NCBI RefSeq assembly: GCF_031884435.1
Contig: NZ_CP134779.1
Coordinates: forward strand, 3,596,001-3,660,000
Direction: 5' to 3'
Origin: Bosea sp. 685
GTDB taxonomy: Bacteria; Pseudomonadota; Alphaproteobacteria; Rhizobiales; Beijerinckiaceae
DNA: 64,000 bases
In this document: positions 8,960 through 17,055 of the stretch, one piece after another
Layout of the letters: each line of letters begins with the position of its first letter
How positions within the stretch are numbered: position 1 is the stretch's first letter
Notes under the pieces: model-generated
What the model was told of the DNA's origin: nothing
Seen by the model: only the letters and a program-made list of their open reading frames with translations
The model's database searches: none
Made by a program: the position numbers and the translations under genes

Positions 8960-10038
8960 TGACGACCGACGCTCCCGTCCTGGCGGTCGACGATCTCGTC
9001 ATCGAGATCGACGGCAACCGCATCGTCGACCATGTCTCGCTTGCGGTCGGCTCTGGCCGCATCCTCGCCATCGTCGGCGAATCCGGCTGCGGCAAGAGCC
9101 TGACGGCCTTGTCCGTACTCGGCCTGCTGCCGAAGGCGGCGCGGGTCCAGCATGGTGCGATCCGGTTGAACGGGCGTGACCTGACCGGGCTTGATGAAGC
9201 CGCCCTGTCGCAGGTGCGGGGCAATGAGGCGACGATCATCTTCCAGGAGCCGGTCGCTTCGCTGAACCCGCTGATGCGCGTCGGCGAGCAGGTCGAGGAA
9301 GCCTTGATCCTGCACCGCGGACTCCAGGGGAAAGCCGCGCGCACGGAGGCCATCGCGATGATGACCCGTGTCGGCATTCCCGATGCGGCAAGGCGGGCGC
9401 GGCAATATCCGTTCGAGCTCTCCGGCGGCATGTGCCAGCGCATCATGATCGCCTCGGCCCTGATCTGCCGCCCGGCCCTGCTGATCGCCGACGAGCCGAC
9501 GACGGCTCTCGACGTGACGATCCAAGCGCAGATCCTCGATCTGATGCGCCGCCTGCGCGAGGAGGTCGGCACCGCGATCGTGCTGATCACCCACGATATG
9601 GGCGTCGTCGCCGATCTCGCCGACGATGTCTGCGTGATGTATGGCGGCCGCATCGTCGAGAGCGGACCGGTCGAGCCGATCTTCGCCACGCCGCGCCACC
9701 CCTATACCAAGCTCCTGCTGGCGACGATCCCGACATTGCAGGGCCAGCGCAAGGCGATTTTGCGCACCATCGACGGCATGGTGCCGAGCGCCGAATCCTG
9801 GCCCGATGGCTGCCGCTTCCGCACGCGCTGTCCGCTCGCCGACGAAGCCTGCCTTGAGCCGCCGCCTTTGGCGATCGTCGAGGCCAGAGCATTTTCGAGC
9901 GAAGTGGACACCGGTTCGCGTGAAGACAATGCGATAAAACAAGAAAGCAGAGCATTTCCGCGCTTCGGAGAAACGCGGACATGCTCTAGCCATGCCGCCG
10001 CCTGCTGGCATTCGGCCCGCGTCGAGGCGCTGGCATGA
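8956..10038 (+). CDS. ABC transporter ATPase, DppD/OppD type, with an in-frame repeat insertion
   Basis: 360 residues. Walker A is GESGCGKSLTAL, the Q-loop IIFQEPVASLNPL, the signature LSGGMCQRI, Walker B LLIADEPTTALDV and the H-loop LITHDMGVV. The C-terminal oligopeptide module with spaced cysteines (CRFRTRCPLADEAC and AACWHS) is present. Between them, residues about 311-345 are encoded by a copy of repeat family D (9886-9989), which normally sits between genes. The frame is kept, adding about 35 foreign residues. The start is ATG 8956 (a second ATG at 8959), overlapping the GGT stop. It pairs with the OppF-type ATPase that follows. Confidence 0.92.
   Translation: MMTTDAPVLAVDDLVIEIDGNRIVDHVSLAVGSGRILAIVGESGCGKSLTALSVLGLLPKAARVQHGAIRLNGRDLTGLDEAALSQVRGNEATIIFQEPVASLNPLMRVGEQVEEALILHRGLQGKAARTEAIAMMTRVGIPDAARRARQYPFELSGGMCQRIMIASALICRPALLIADEPTTALDVTIQAQILDLMRRLREEVGTAIVLITHDMGVVADLADDVCVMYGGRIVESGPVEPIFATPRHPYTKLLLATIPTLQGQRKAILRTIDGMVPSAESWPDGCRFRTRCPLADEACLEPPPLAIVEARAFSSEVDTGSREDNAIKQESRAFPRFGETRTCSSHAAACWHSARVEALA
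9886..9989 (+). repeat. Repeat family D, copy 1, inside a coding sequence
   Basis: This roughly 104-bp element runs from AGAGCATTTTCGAGCGAAG to CGGACATGCTCTAG. It is clearly homologous to the reverse complement of 41128-41230, which lies between genes. The inner part TTTCCGCGCTTCGGAGAAACGCGGA is imperfectly palindromic. It is read through in frame by the OppD-like gene. Confidence 0.85.
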
Positions 10039-11006
10039 GCACGCCGCTGCTGCAGGTCCGCGACCTCAAGGTCCATTTCAAGCTGAGGCAGGGCGTTGGC
10101 GCCCGCGGCGGCGTGGTCAAGGCGGTGGATGGCGTCTCCTTCGACGTCCATGCCGGGCGCACGCTCGCGCTGGTCGGCGAATCCGGCTGCGGCAAGTCGA
10201 CCACGGCCTATGCCGTGATCGGGCTGGAGCAGGCGACCGGCGGCACCATCCTGTTCGACGGGCGCGACGTCACCGGGCTGAAAGGCCGTGACCGGGCGGC
10301 ATTGGCGCAGGAGATCCAGATCGTCTTCCAGGATCCCAGTGCTGCGCTCGACCCGAAGATGAGCATCAGCGATAGCATCGCCGAGCCGCTCGCCATAGCC
10401 GGCTGGTCGCGCAACGACCGGCGCAGACGGGTGATCGAACTGCTCGACCGGGTCGGCCTGCCCGCGGCCTTCAGCGAGCGTCTGCCGAGCGCGCTCTCGG
10501 GCGGCCAGCGCCAGCGCGTCGTCATCGCGCGTGCGCTTGCCTTGTCGCCGCGCCTCCTGATCCTCGACGAGCCGGTCTCGGCGCTCGACGTCTCGATCCG
10601 CTCGCAGGTGCTCAATCTGTTGCTGGAGCTGCAGCGCGAGCTCGATCTCGCCTATCTCTTCATTTCGCACGACCTCTCGGTGGTGCGTCACCTCGCCGAC
10701 GAGGCGATGGTGCTCTATCTCGGCACGGTCGCGGAAAGCGGGCCGATCGACGCGATGTTCGAGGCGCCGCGGCACCCCTATACGCAGGCGCTGCTCTCGG
10801 CGATCCCGCTGCCGGACCCGGTCCTGCAGCGCCGGCGCGAAAAGATCATCCTGACCGGCGACCTGCCGAGCCCGCTCTCGCCGCCGCCGGGCTGCCCCTT
10901 CATCAGCCGCTGCCCGATCCGCGTCGAGATCTGCGCAACCGCGCGCCCTGCCCTGAAAGACGCGCAGTCTGGAACCCAAGCCGCCTGCTTCGTCCGGGCG
11001 GCGTGA
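10035..11006 (+). CDS. ABC transporter ATPase, DppF/OppF type
   Basis: 323 residues. Walker A is GESGCGKSTTAYA, the Q-loop IVFQDPSAALDPKM, the signature LSGGQRQRVVIARAL, Walker B LLILDEPVSALDV and the H-loop FISHDLSVV. The C-terminal motif GCPFISRCPIRVEICATARP is the oligopeptide-transporter cap, uninterrupted here, unlike in the partner ATPase. The start overlaps the previous stop by 4 bp (ATGA). It is the last gene of the operon that starts at 1411; a family B repeat follows. Confidence 0.93.
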   Translation: MSTPLLQVRDLKVHFKLRQGVGARGGVVKAVDGVSFDVHAGRTLALVGESGCGKSTTAYAVIGLEQATGGTILFDGRDVTGLKGRDRAALAQEIQIVFQDPSAALDPKMSISDSIAEPLAIAGWSRNDRRRRVIELLDRVGLPAAFSERLPSALSGGQRQRVVIARALALSPRLLILDEPVSALDVSIRSQVLNLLLELQRELDLAYLFISHDLSVVRHLADEAMVLYLGTVAESGPIDAMFEAPRHPYTQALLSAIPLPDPVLQRRREKIILTGDLPSPLSPPPGCPFISRCPIRVEICATARPALKDAQSGTQAACFVRAA

Positions 11007-11061
11007 TCGTCCGATCGGGGCATATCAGGCACAGATCCGAGCGGTCCGCCTCTTGCTTATG

Positions 11062-11193
11062 CTCGGAACCACACCGTCATTCCGGGCGTAGCGAAGCGCA
11101 GACCCGGAATCCATCGTAGAGCGCCGAGCCCTCCGATGGATTCCGGATCGGCGCCGCTTCGCGGCTTGTCCGGAATGACGGCGTGGTTCCGAG
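11062..11193. repeat. Palindromic intergenic repeat, family B, copy 2
   Basis: The outer arms CTCGGAACCAC / GTGGTTCCGAG and the inner arms CCGTCATTCCGG / CCGGAATGACGG are inverted, with GATGGATTCCGGATC inside. It lies between two convergent transcription units (the OppF-type gene on plus, the methyltransferase on minus), a place where it could act as a bidirectional terminator. Confidence 0.8.
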
Positions 11194-11231
11194 TGAAATC
11201 CGGACACCACGCCCACGGGCATCGCTCATCG

Positions 11232-11948
11232 TCACGCATGCGCGATCCAGCCGCGCCAGGTGAAGGCGGCGAAGAACAGCGCCGCATCCGCGAACCCGGC
11301 CTCGCGCAGGATCGCTTCGTCCTGCTCGGGACTGAGCATGCTCACGCTGGTGTCGACCGCGGTTCGGGCCGCGTTCGCCTGGTCGGCGTCGACGCCCGAT
11401 GTGATCGCGAAAGCCGCATAGCGCGACAACCAGAGCGCCCGCTCGTCCTGCCCCTGCGGAAAACTGCCATGGGCCGCCACGAACGGCGCGCCCGGCTTGA
11501 GCCGGCGTCGAATCTCGCTCGCCGTCCGCCGCCGCTCGTCGGAAGCGAGGAAATGCAGCGTCAGCAAGCAGGTCGCCGCATCGAACGGCCCCGCCGGCGC
11601 ATCCTCGATATAGCCCTGAACCAGCTCCACGCGTGCGCCCAGCGGACCCAGCGCAAGAGGACCAAGCGTATGGGCTGCCAGCCCCAGCATTTCCGCGGAT
11701 GGATCGACGCCGACGAAGCTCCATTCCGGATGCGCCTCCGCCAGAGCCTTCAGTTCCAGCCCGCCGCCTGCCCCCAGGACGAGAACCCTGGCATCTCGCG
11801 GCGCGCGCTCCGCGAGCAGGATGCCTGTCATGCGGTGAAGATCGGCAAGGCCAGGCACAAAGCGACGGGGACCATCCGCATAGCGGGCAACGCGCTCCGG
11901 ATCGGAGAAGACCTCCAAGAAGTGCTGGGCGCCCGCTTTACTCGGCAT
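11232..11948 (-). CDS. Class I SAM-dependent methyltransferase
   Basis: 238 residues. Motif I is [15 protein letters not shown] near residue 55 and the acidic loop is [10 protein letters not shown]; the motif IV region is [13 protein letters not shown]. The fold is that of small-molecule methyltransferases; no substrate is suggested by the sequence. I choose ATG 11948, with GGAG 7 bp upstream, over a TTG 6 bp earlier. The gene overlaps the end of the Rrf2 gene by 11 bp, so the regulator and methyltransferase are co-transcribed. Confidence 0.85.
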   Translation of the reverse strand: MPSKAGAQHFLEVFSDPERVARYADGPRRFVPGLADLHRMTGILLAERAPRDARVLVLGAGGGLELKALAEAHPEWSFVGVDPSAEMLGLAAHTLGPLALGPLGARVELVQGYIEDAPAGPFDAATCLLTLHFLASDERRRTASEIRRRLKPGAPFVAAHGSFPQGQDERALWLSRYAAFAITSGVDADQANAARTAVDTSVSMLSPEQDEAILREAGFADAALFFAAFTWRGWIAHA

Positions 11949-12402
11949 GATCAATCTCCGTTCGGGACGAGCCCGAGCGCGCGCTCAGACGGGCGTGGAA
12001 ATCGGCGCTCAGCGTAGCGAGCGTGACGTCGCCGAGGCGGGACAGCAGAATCGCCTCCGCCTCTCGAAAGGCCGCATTGAGGGATGCATTCACGGCCTGC
12101 TCGACAAGGCAGCCCGGCGCCTCCGTGCGGTTGCCCATCGCCAGCAGCGTGGGGCGGCCAAGCGCATCATAGATATCGCGCAGCGTGATCTCGGCCAGAT
12201 CCCGCGCCAGCGTCCAGCCGCCGCCATGCCCCTTCTCGGAGCGCACATAGCCCTGCTCCCGCAAGCCGGCCATGACCCTGCGGACCACGACCGGATTGGT
12301 GCCCATCGCTTTTGCCAGCACCTCTGACGTCACCGGGCCATCCTGCTCTGCCATGTGCAACAGCACGTGGAGCACTCCCGACAGACGGCTATCTCGTTTC
12401 AT
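11938..12402 (-). CDS. Rrf2-family transcriptional regulator
   Basis: 154 residues. The winged HTH is at residues 5-75 ([45 protein letters not shown] compressed in the family pattern), followed by the wing with [13 protein letters not shown] and the dimerisation helix. Only one cysteine is present in the region that carries three in IscR/NsrR (APGCLVEQ), so an iron-sulfur cluster is unlikely; YwnA-like members also lack it. The start is ATG 12402. It is transcribed away from the GntR gene at 12665 and is co-transcribed with the methyltransferase. Confidence 0.86.
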   Translation of the reverse strand: MKRDSRLSGVLHVLLHMAEQDGPVTSEVLAKAMGTNPVVVRRVMAGLREQGYVRSEKGHGGGWTLARDLAEITLRDIYDALGRPTLLAMGNRTEAPGCLVEQAVNASLNAAFREAEAILLSRLGDVTLATLSADFHARLSARSGSSRTEIDHAE

Positions 12403-12590
12403 GTAACTTCGAATAGTGCGTGATATGGAGCACGTCAACGGCCGCGGCCAACATGCCCCATGGCTGGTGGAAGCAGGACACAACCGGCACCCGGCTGCTC
12501 GCGCTGAAGGCAGCTCGAACAGAGGGGCAAAAAGTTCAGCCGCTTTTGCGCAGCATTGCAGCAGGCCGGACGCTTGCGTTCTGTCTCCTT

Positions 12591-12622
12591 CGATTGCATC
12601 ACTGGATACAGTGATGCAATCG
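12591..12622. promoter_or_regulatory. Perfect 14-bp inverted repeat, likely GntR operator
   Basis: The arms CGATTGCATCACTG and CAGTGATGCAATCG are exact complements around GATA. It lies in the 262-bp divergent region between the Rrf2 and GntR genes, ending 42 bp before the GntR ATG. A palindrome of this size and place is what a dimeric FCD-type GntR autorepressor uses. The assignment to that protein is inference. Confidence 0.65.
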
Positions 12623-12664
12623 CGCCCCACCACCGTTGGCGGCGCTCTCGCAGGGAGCCGGCCC

Positions 12665-13402
12665 ATGAGCTTTGGACGGACACCTTCGGCCGCCACGGCG
12701 CAGGAGGAGGCCTATCTCGCGATTCTCCAGGCCATCCGCGCCGGGCGTTACCAGCCGGGCGAGCGGCTGATCCCGGAGACGATCGCGCAGGAACTGGCGA
12801 TGAGCCGCATGCCGGTGCGCGAGGCGTTCCAGCGCCTCGCCAATGAAGGGCTCGTCATGATCCGGCCCAACCGCGGCTGCGTGGTCTCCGGCCTGACCAT
12901 CGACGAGATCTTCGAGGCGTTCGAGATGCGCTCGGTGCTCGAGGGACTGGCGGTCCGCCTCGCCATGCCGCGCGTCGATGCCGCGGTTCTGGCCGAACTC
13001 GACGCCTTCATTCAGCGGATGGAGCGCAGCGGCGAGGCCGGCGGCGGCGATTGGCTGAGCCATCACCAGGCCTTCCACGAATATATCTGCGAGCTCAGCG
13101 GCCGGCCGAAGCTGGTCCGGCAAATCTCGGCGCTGCATATCGCCGTCGAGCCCTATATGCGGATCTGGCTCCACCATGTCGACCGGCCGCGCACCGCCAC
13201 CCAGACCCAGCATGTCGTGGTCGAGGCGATGAAGACGGGCGATGCCGCCTTCGCGGAGCAGACCATGCGCGACCACGTCATGCGCACGGCGCCGCGCCTC
13301 GCCGAGTTCCTGCGCAGCGGCAATCTCGCGAACGGCAATCTCGCGAATGGCAAGCCGCGCCGCGCCAATCAGCCCGCTTCGAGCGCACTGCAACTGCCTT
13401 AG
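12665..13402 (+). CDS. GntR-family transcriptional regulator (FCD type)
   Basis: 245 residues. The HTH lies at residues about 15-80 ([15 protein letters not shown], then [19 protein letters not shown] and the wing [13 protein letters not shown]). The helical FCD domain has metal-site histidines in [10 protein letters not shown] and near [10 protein letters not shown]. The tail has a short tandem duplication ([10 protein letters not shown]). ATG 12665 has AGGGAG 7 bp upstream. It heads a module with a binding protein and a GGT, the same gene order as the start of the operon at 1411, so it probably controls uptake of a related compound. Confidence 0.87.
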   Translation: MSFGRTPSAATAQEEAYLAILQAIRAGRYQPGERLIPETIAQELAMSRMPVREAFQRLANEGLVMIRPNRGCVVSGLTIDEIFEAFEMRSVLEGLAVRLAMPRVDAAVLAELDAFIQRMERSGEAGGGDWLSHHQAFHEYICELSGRPKLVRQISALHIAVEPYMRIWLHHVDRPRTATQTQHVVVEAMKTGDAAFAEQTMRDHVMRTAPRLAEFLRSGNLANGNLANGKPRRANQPASSALQLP

Positions 13403-13506
13403 CCATACATCGGGAGGGGTTCGCCAAGGCGATCCGATTTCAGGCGCGACAAGGGCCCGCAGCGGCCTGCACGCCGAGCACAAGACATCAATGACAGGGG
13501 AATGAC

Positions 13507-15096
13507 ATGGACAGACGCCAGTTTCTGAAAACCTCCGCCGCCGCTGCAACCTTCCTGCCCGCGGCGCCGCATCTCGCGCTTGCGCAGGATGCCAAGACTC
13601 TGCGCTTCGTGCCCTATTCGGACGTTGCGATCATCGATCCGATCTGGACGACCGGCTATTCGACCCGCACCCATGCGCTCCTGGTCTGGGACACGCTTTA
13701 CGGCCTCGACGAAACCCTGCAGCCGCAGCCGCAAATGGTCGAAGGCCATGTCGTCGATGATGACGGCAAGCGCTGGACCCTGACGCTGCGGCCGGGCCTG
13801 GTCTTCCATGACGGAGCCAAGGTGCTGGCGCGCGACGCCGTCGCCTCGATCAAGCGCTGGGGCGCGCGCGATGCCTTCGGCCAGGCGCTGATGGCGGTGA
13901 CCGATGAGCTTTCGGCGCCCGACGACCGCACCATCGTCTTCCGGCTCAGGAAGCCGTTCCCGCTGCTGCCGGCCGCGCTGGCGCGCCCGAGCGCGCTCGT
14001 CGCGGCGATCATGCCCGAGCGCTTGGCCGAGACCGACCCGTTCAAGCAGATCCCGGAGGCGATCGGCTCCGGCCCGTTCCGCTATGTCAAGGAGGAGCGC
14101 GTCTCGGGCGCCCGCCATGTCTATGCCCGTCACCAGGGCTATGTGCCGCGTCCCAGCGGCACGCCGAGCTTCACGGCCGGGCCGCGCACGCCCTATCTCG
14201 ACCGCATCGAGTTCAACGTCATGCCGGACGCAGCGACAGCGGTCTCGGCGCTCCAGACCGGCGCCGTCGACTGGATCGAACAGCCATTGATCGACCTGCT
14301 GCCGTTGCTGCGGAAGGACCCCAACATCGTCGTCGAGGTCAAGGATACCAGCGGCATGGCCGGCCAATTGCGCCTCAACCATACCCAGGCGCCGTTCAAC
14401 AATCCGGCCATCCGACGCGTGATCCTCAAGGCCCTCGACCAGCAGGCCTGCATGGACGCGGTCTGCGGCGGCGATCCCAAGGTCGAGCGCAGCAGCATGG
14501 GTTTCTTTCCCAGCAACTCGCCGATGGCGTCGGACGCCGTGGCGTCGGCACTGAAAGGGCCGAAGGATTTCGGCAAGCTCAAGCAGGAGCTGACTGACGC
14601 GGGCTATAAGGGCGAGCGCATCGTCTTCCTCGCGGCCCAGGACGTGCCGCGCATCTCGCTGGTTTGCGATGTTGCGGCCGACGCCTTGCGTCAGATCGGT
14701 GCGAATATCGACTTCGTCGCGGCCGATTGGGGCACGGTGCTGCAGCGTATCACCAATCGCACCCCGATCGAGCAAGGTGGCTGGAGCTGCTACGTCACCT
14801 ACTGGTCGGGGCTTGATCTCGGCTCACCGGCGACGAGCTCGCCCTTGCGTGGCAATGGTCCCAAAGCCGGCCCCGGCTGGCCCGAAAGCCCCCAGATCGA
14901 AGCGCTACGCGCCCGCTGGCTCGAGGCGGCAACTCTGGCAGAGCAGAAAGCGATCGCCCGCGAGATCGAACTGCAGGCGATGCAGGATGTGCCCTATGTC
15001 CCGGCTGGGCAGTATTTCCAACCCGTCGCCTATCGCAAGAACTTGACCGGCATGCTGAACGGCGTTCCCGTCTTCACCAATCTGCGCAAGGGCTGA
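13507..15096 (+). CDS. ABC transporter substrate-binding protein, family 5, Tat-type signal
   Basis: 529 residues. The N-terminus MDRRQFLKTSAAAATFL is a twin-arginine signal with an RRxFLK core, unlike the Sec signal of the binding protein at 2205. Family 5 signatures are LTLRPGLVFHDGAKVLARDAV and GSGPFRYVKEE. No permease or ATPase gene is adjacent, so this is an orphan receptor; it may feed the importer encoded at 3719-11006 or a distant one. AGGGG lies 7 bp before the ATG. The GGT gene follows 106 bp later. Confidence 0.9.
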   Translation: MDRRQFLKTSAAAATFLPAAPHLALAQDAKTLRFVPYSDVAIIDPIWTTGYSTRTHALLVWDTLYGLDETLQPQPQMVEGHVVDDDGKRWTLTLRPGLVFHDGAKVLARDAVASIKRWGARDAFGQALMAVTDELSAPDDRTIVFRLRKPFPLLPAALARPSALVAAIMPERLAETDPFKQIPEAIGSGPFRYVKEERVSGARHVYARHQGYVPRPSGTPSFTAGPRTPYLDRIEFNVMPDAATAVSALQTGAVDWIEQPLIDLLPLLRKDPNIVVEVKDTSGMAGQLRLNHTQAPFNNPAIRRVILKALDQQACMDAVCGGDPKVERSSMGFFPSNSPMASDAVASALKGPKDFGKLKQELTDAGYKGERIVFLAAQDVPRISLVCDVAADALRQIGANIDFVAADWGTVLQRITNRTPIEQGGWSCYVTYWSGLDLGSPATSSPLRGNGPKAGPGWPESPQIEALRARWLEAATLAEQKAIAREIELQAMQDVPYVPAGQYFQPVAYRKNLTGMLNGVPVFTNLRKG

Positions 15097-15202
15097 CAAC
15101 GCAGGCCCGGACGGCAGCAACGCTGCCTTCCGGGCGAGCCCGTCATGATGAACCCACCGCCGTCGGCGTCGATGCCTGCGGCCAACCAAGATCAGGCCTG
15201 CC

Positions 15203-16798
15203 ATGCGTGACTTCGAGCTTCCCGGACGTTCCCTTGCCATCGGCCGCGAGGCCATGGCCGCCACCTCGCATCCGGCGGCGACACTCGTCGCCGTCGACAT
15301 CCTGCGCGCCGGCGGCAATGCGGTCGATGCGGCCGTGGGCGCCTGCGCCGTGCAATGCGTCGTCGAGGCGGGTTCGACCGGCATCGGCGGCGACTGCTTC
15401 GCCCTGATCTCGAAGGGCGGCAGCACCGATATCCGCGGCTATAACGGCTCGGGCCGCACGCCCACTGCGGCCACGCTCGACTGGTATCGCACCGCCGGAA
15501 TCACCACGATCGAACGGCACTCGCCCCATGCCGTGACAGTGCCGGGCGCCGTCGACGCCTGGACGCGACTGGTCAAGGATCATGGCCGGATGCCGCTTGC
15601 CGAGATCCTGCAACCGGCGGTCAAGCTTGCCCGCGACGGATACGCGATCACGCCACGCGTCGCCTATGATCTCGGCAACCAGCGCGATCTGCTGCGGCAG
15701 GATGTCAATGCAGCCGCGACCTTCCTGGTCAATGGCGAGGCGCCGGCTGCCGGCACGGTCCAGCACCAGCCCCACCTGGCAGCGACCCTGGAGGCGATCG
15801 GCCGCGACGGGCGCGATGCCTTCTACCGCGGCGAGGTCGCCGCCGAGATCGTGGACTATCTCAAGGCGGCGGGTGGCCTGCACACGCTGGAGGACTTCGC
15901 CACGGCCGAGGGCGAATACGTCACGCCGATCAGCACGCAGTTCCGCGGCCGCACCGTTTATGAAATCCCGCCCAACGGCCAGGGCATCGTCGCCCTGATG
16001 ATCATGAAGATCCTCGAGCGCTTCACGCCGAAGCCCGGCCCGCTCGCCGTCGAGAACCTGCATATCGAGGTCGAGGCGACACGCCTGGCCTATGCCGCGC
16101 GCGACCAGTTCGTCGCCGACATGGCGCTCAGCCCTGTGCCGGTCGATTATCTGCTCTCGGACGCGCTTGCCGATGAGCTCGCCGCCCGGATCGACCCGGC
16201 GCGCGCGACCGCGCCACTGCCGGCTCTGACCGGCGGCGCCGAGCATCGCGACACGGTCTATATTTCCGTCGTCGACAAGGATCGCAATGCGGTCAGCTTC
16301 ATCAACTCGATTTTCCACCCCTATGGCAGCGGCTTGCTGACGCCGAAATCGGGTGTGCTGCTCCATAATCGCGGCCAGAGCTTCGTGCTCGAACAGGGCC
16401 ACCCGAACGCGGTCGGCCCGCGCAAGCGCCCGATGCACACCATCATCCCCGCCATGCTCGCGCAGGATGGCCGGGTCTGCCTGTCCTTCGGCGTGATGGG
16501 CGGGCATTACCAGGCGATGGGTCATGCCCATTTCCTGTCGAAGCTGTTCGACTACGGCCTCGACCTGCAAAGCGCAATCGACCTGCCGCGCCTGTTCCCC
16601 CTGCCCGGCACCGCAACCGTCGAGCTCGAAGGCCGGTTGCTGGCGTCCTGCGGCGCTGCGCTCGAAAGCCGGGGCTTCAAGGTTCAGCCGGCCAAGACGC
16701 CGATCGGCGGCGCCCAGGCGATCTGGATCGATTGGGAGAACGGCACGCTGCTCGGCGGCTCCGACCCGCGCAAGGACGGCTGCGCGCTCGGTATCTGA
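15203..16798 (+). CDS. Gamma-glutamyltranspeptidase family protein (GGT 2)
   Basis: 531 residues, Ntn-hydrolase precursor. The N-terminal region has HPAATLVAVDILRAGGNAVDAAV and STGIGGDCFAL. The likely nucleophile is Thr-351 in RDTVYISVVD, with NSIFHPYGSG following. It is well diverged from GGT 1 (7415-8959). No signal peptide is seen. The last 26 codons and the 3' flank (16720-16884) occur a second time at 22147-22314, with the autotransporter module between the two copies. Confidence 0.9.
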   Translation: MRDFELPGRSLAIGREAMAATSHPAATLVAVDILRAGGNAVDAAVGACAVQCVVEAGSTGIGGDCFALISKGGSTDIRGYNGSGRTPTAATLDWYRTAGITTIERHSPHAVTVPGAVDAWTRLVKDHGRMPLAEILQPAVKLARDGYAITPRVAYDLGNQRDLLRQDVNAAATFLVNGEAPAAGTVQHQPHLAATLEAIGRDGRDAFYRGEVAAEIVDYLKAAGGLHTLEDFATAEGEYVTPISTQFRGRTVYEIPPNGQGIVALMIMKILERFTPKPGPLAVENLHIEVEATRLAYAARDQFVADMALSPVPVDYLLSDALADELAARIDPARATAPLPALTGGAEHRDTVYISVVDKDRNAVSFINSIFHPYGSGLLTPKSGVLLHNRGQSFVLEQGHPNAVGPRKRPMHTIIPAMLAQDGRVCLSFGVMGGHYQAMGHAHFLSKLFDYGLDLQSAIDLPRLFPLPGTATVELEGRLLASCGAALESRGFKVQPAKTPIGGAQAIWIDWENGTLLGGSDPRKDGCALGI

Positions 16799-16884
16799 TC
16801 AGGAGCCGGAGGCGGATGATCGACCTGGAGTGCCCGGATGGCTCAACACAGAGTGAGCGCCGGGCACGATGCAGGGCCGTAAGC
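16720..16884 (+). repeat. Direct repeat, left copy: 3' end of GGT 2 plus flank
   Basis: 165 bp that match 22147-22314 with about nine substitutions and one 3-bp indel. The block begins inside the GGT gene (IDWENGTLLGG...), includes its TGA and ends at GGGCCGTAAGC. Both copies bracket the autotransporter/regulator module and look like the scar of its insertion. Confidence 0.9.
16831..16866 (+). terminator. Hairpin 32 bp after the GGT 2 stop
   Basis: TGCCCGG pairs with CCGGGCA and GGCTCA with TGAG inside, giving a long GC-rich stem. No T-run follows, so it may be a factor-dependent terminator or mRNA-stabilising hairpin. It is conserved in the right-hand repeat copy. Confidence 0.5.
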
Positions 16885-17055
16885 GAACCCGTGCCCCAAC
16901 TCGGCAAATAAGCGGCTCCAAACGCGTCTGCGGCTCTGTCAAATCCGAGCCGCGTCCTTGTGGACCGCCATAGTCGGCAATGCGATATCGCCCATCAAGC
17001 TGTCCGGCCTGGTTCAGTTCGGCAATGCGGCGGGCATGCGCGGGCGCCTGCAGCG

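Noticed and set aside
11938..12402. Iron-sulfur Rrf2 regulator (IscR/NsrR type)
   Set aside because: Only one Cys is present in the region that carries three cluster ligands.
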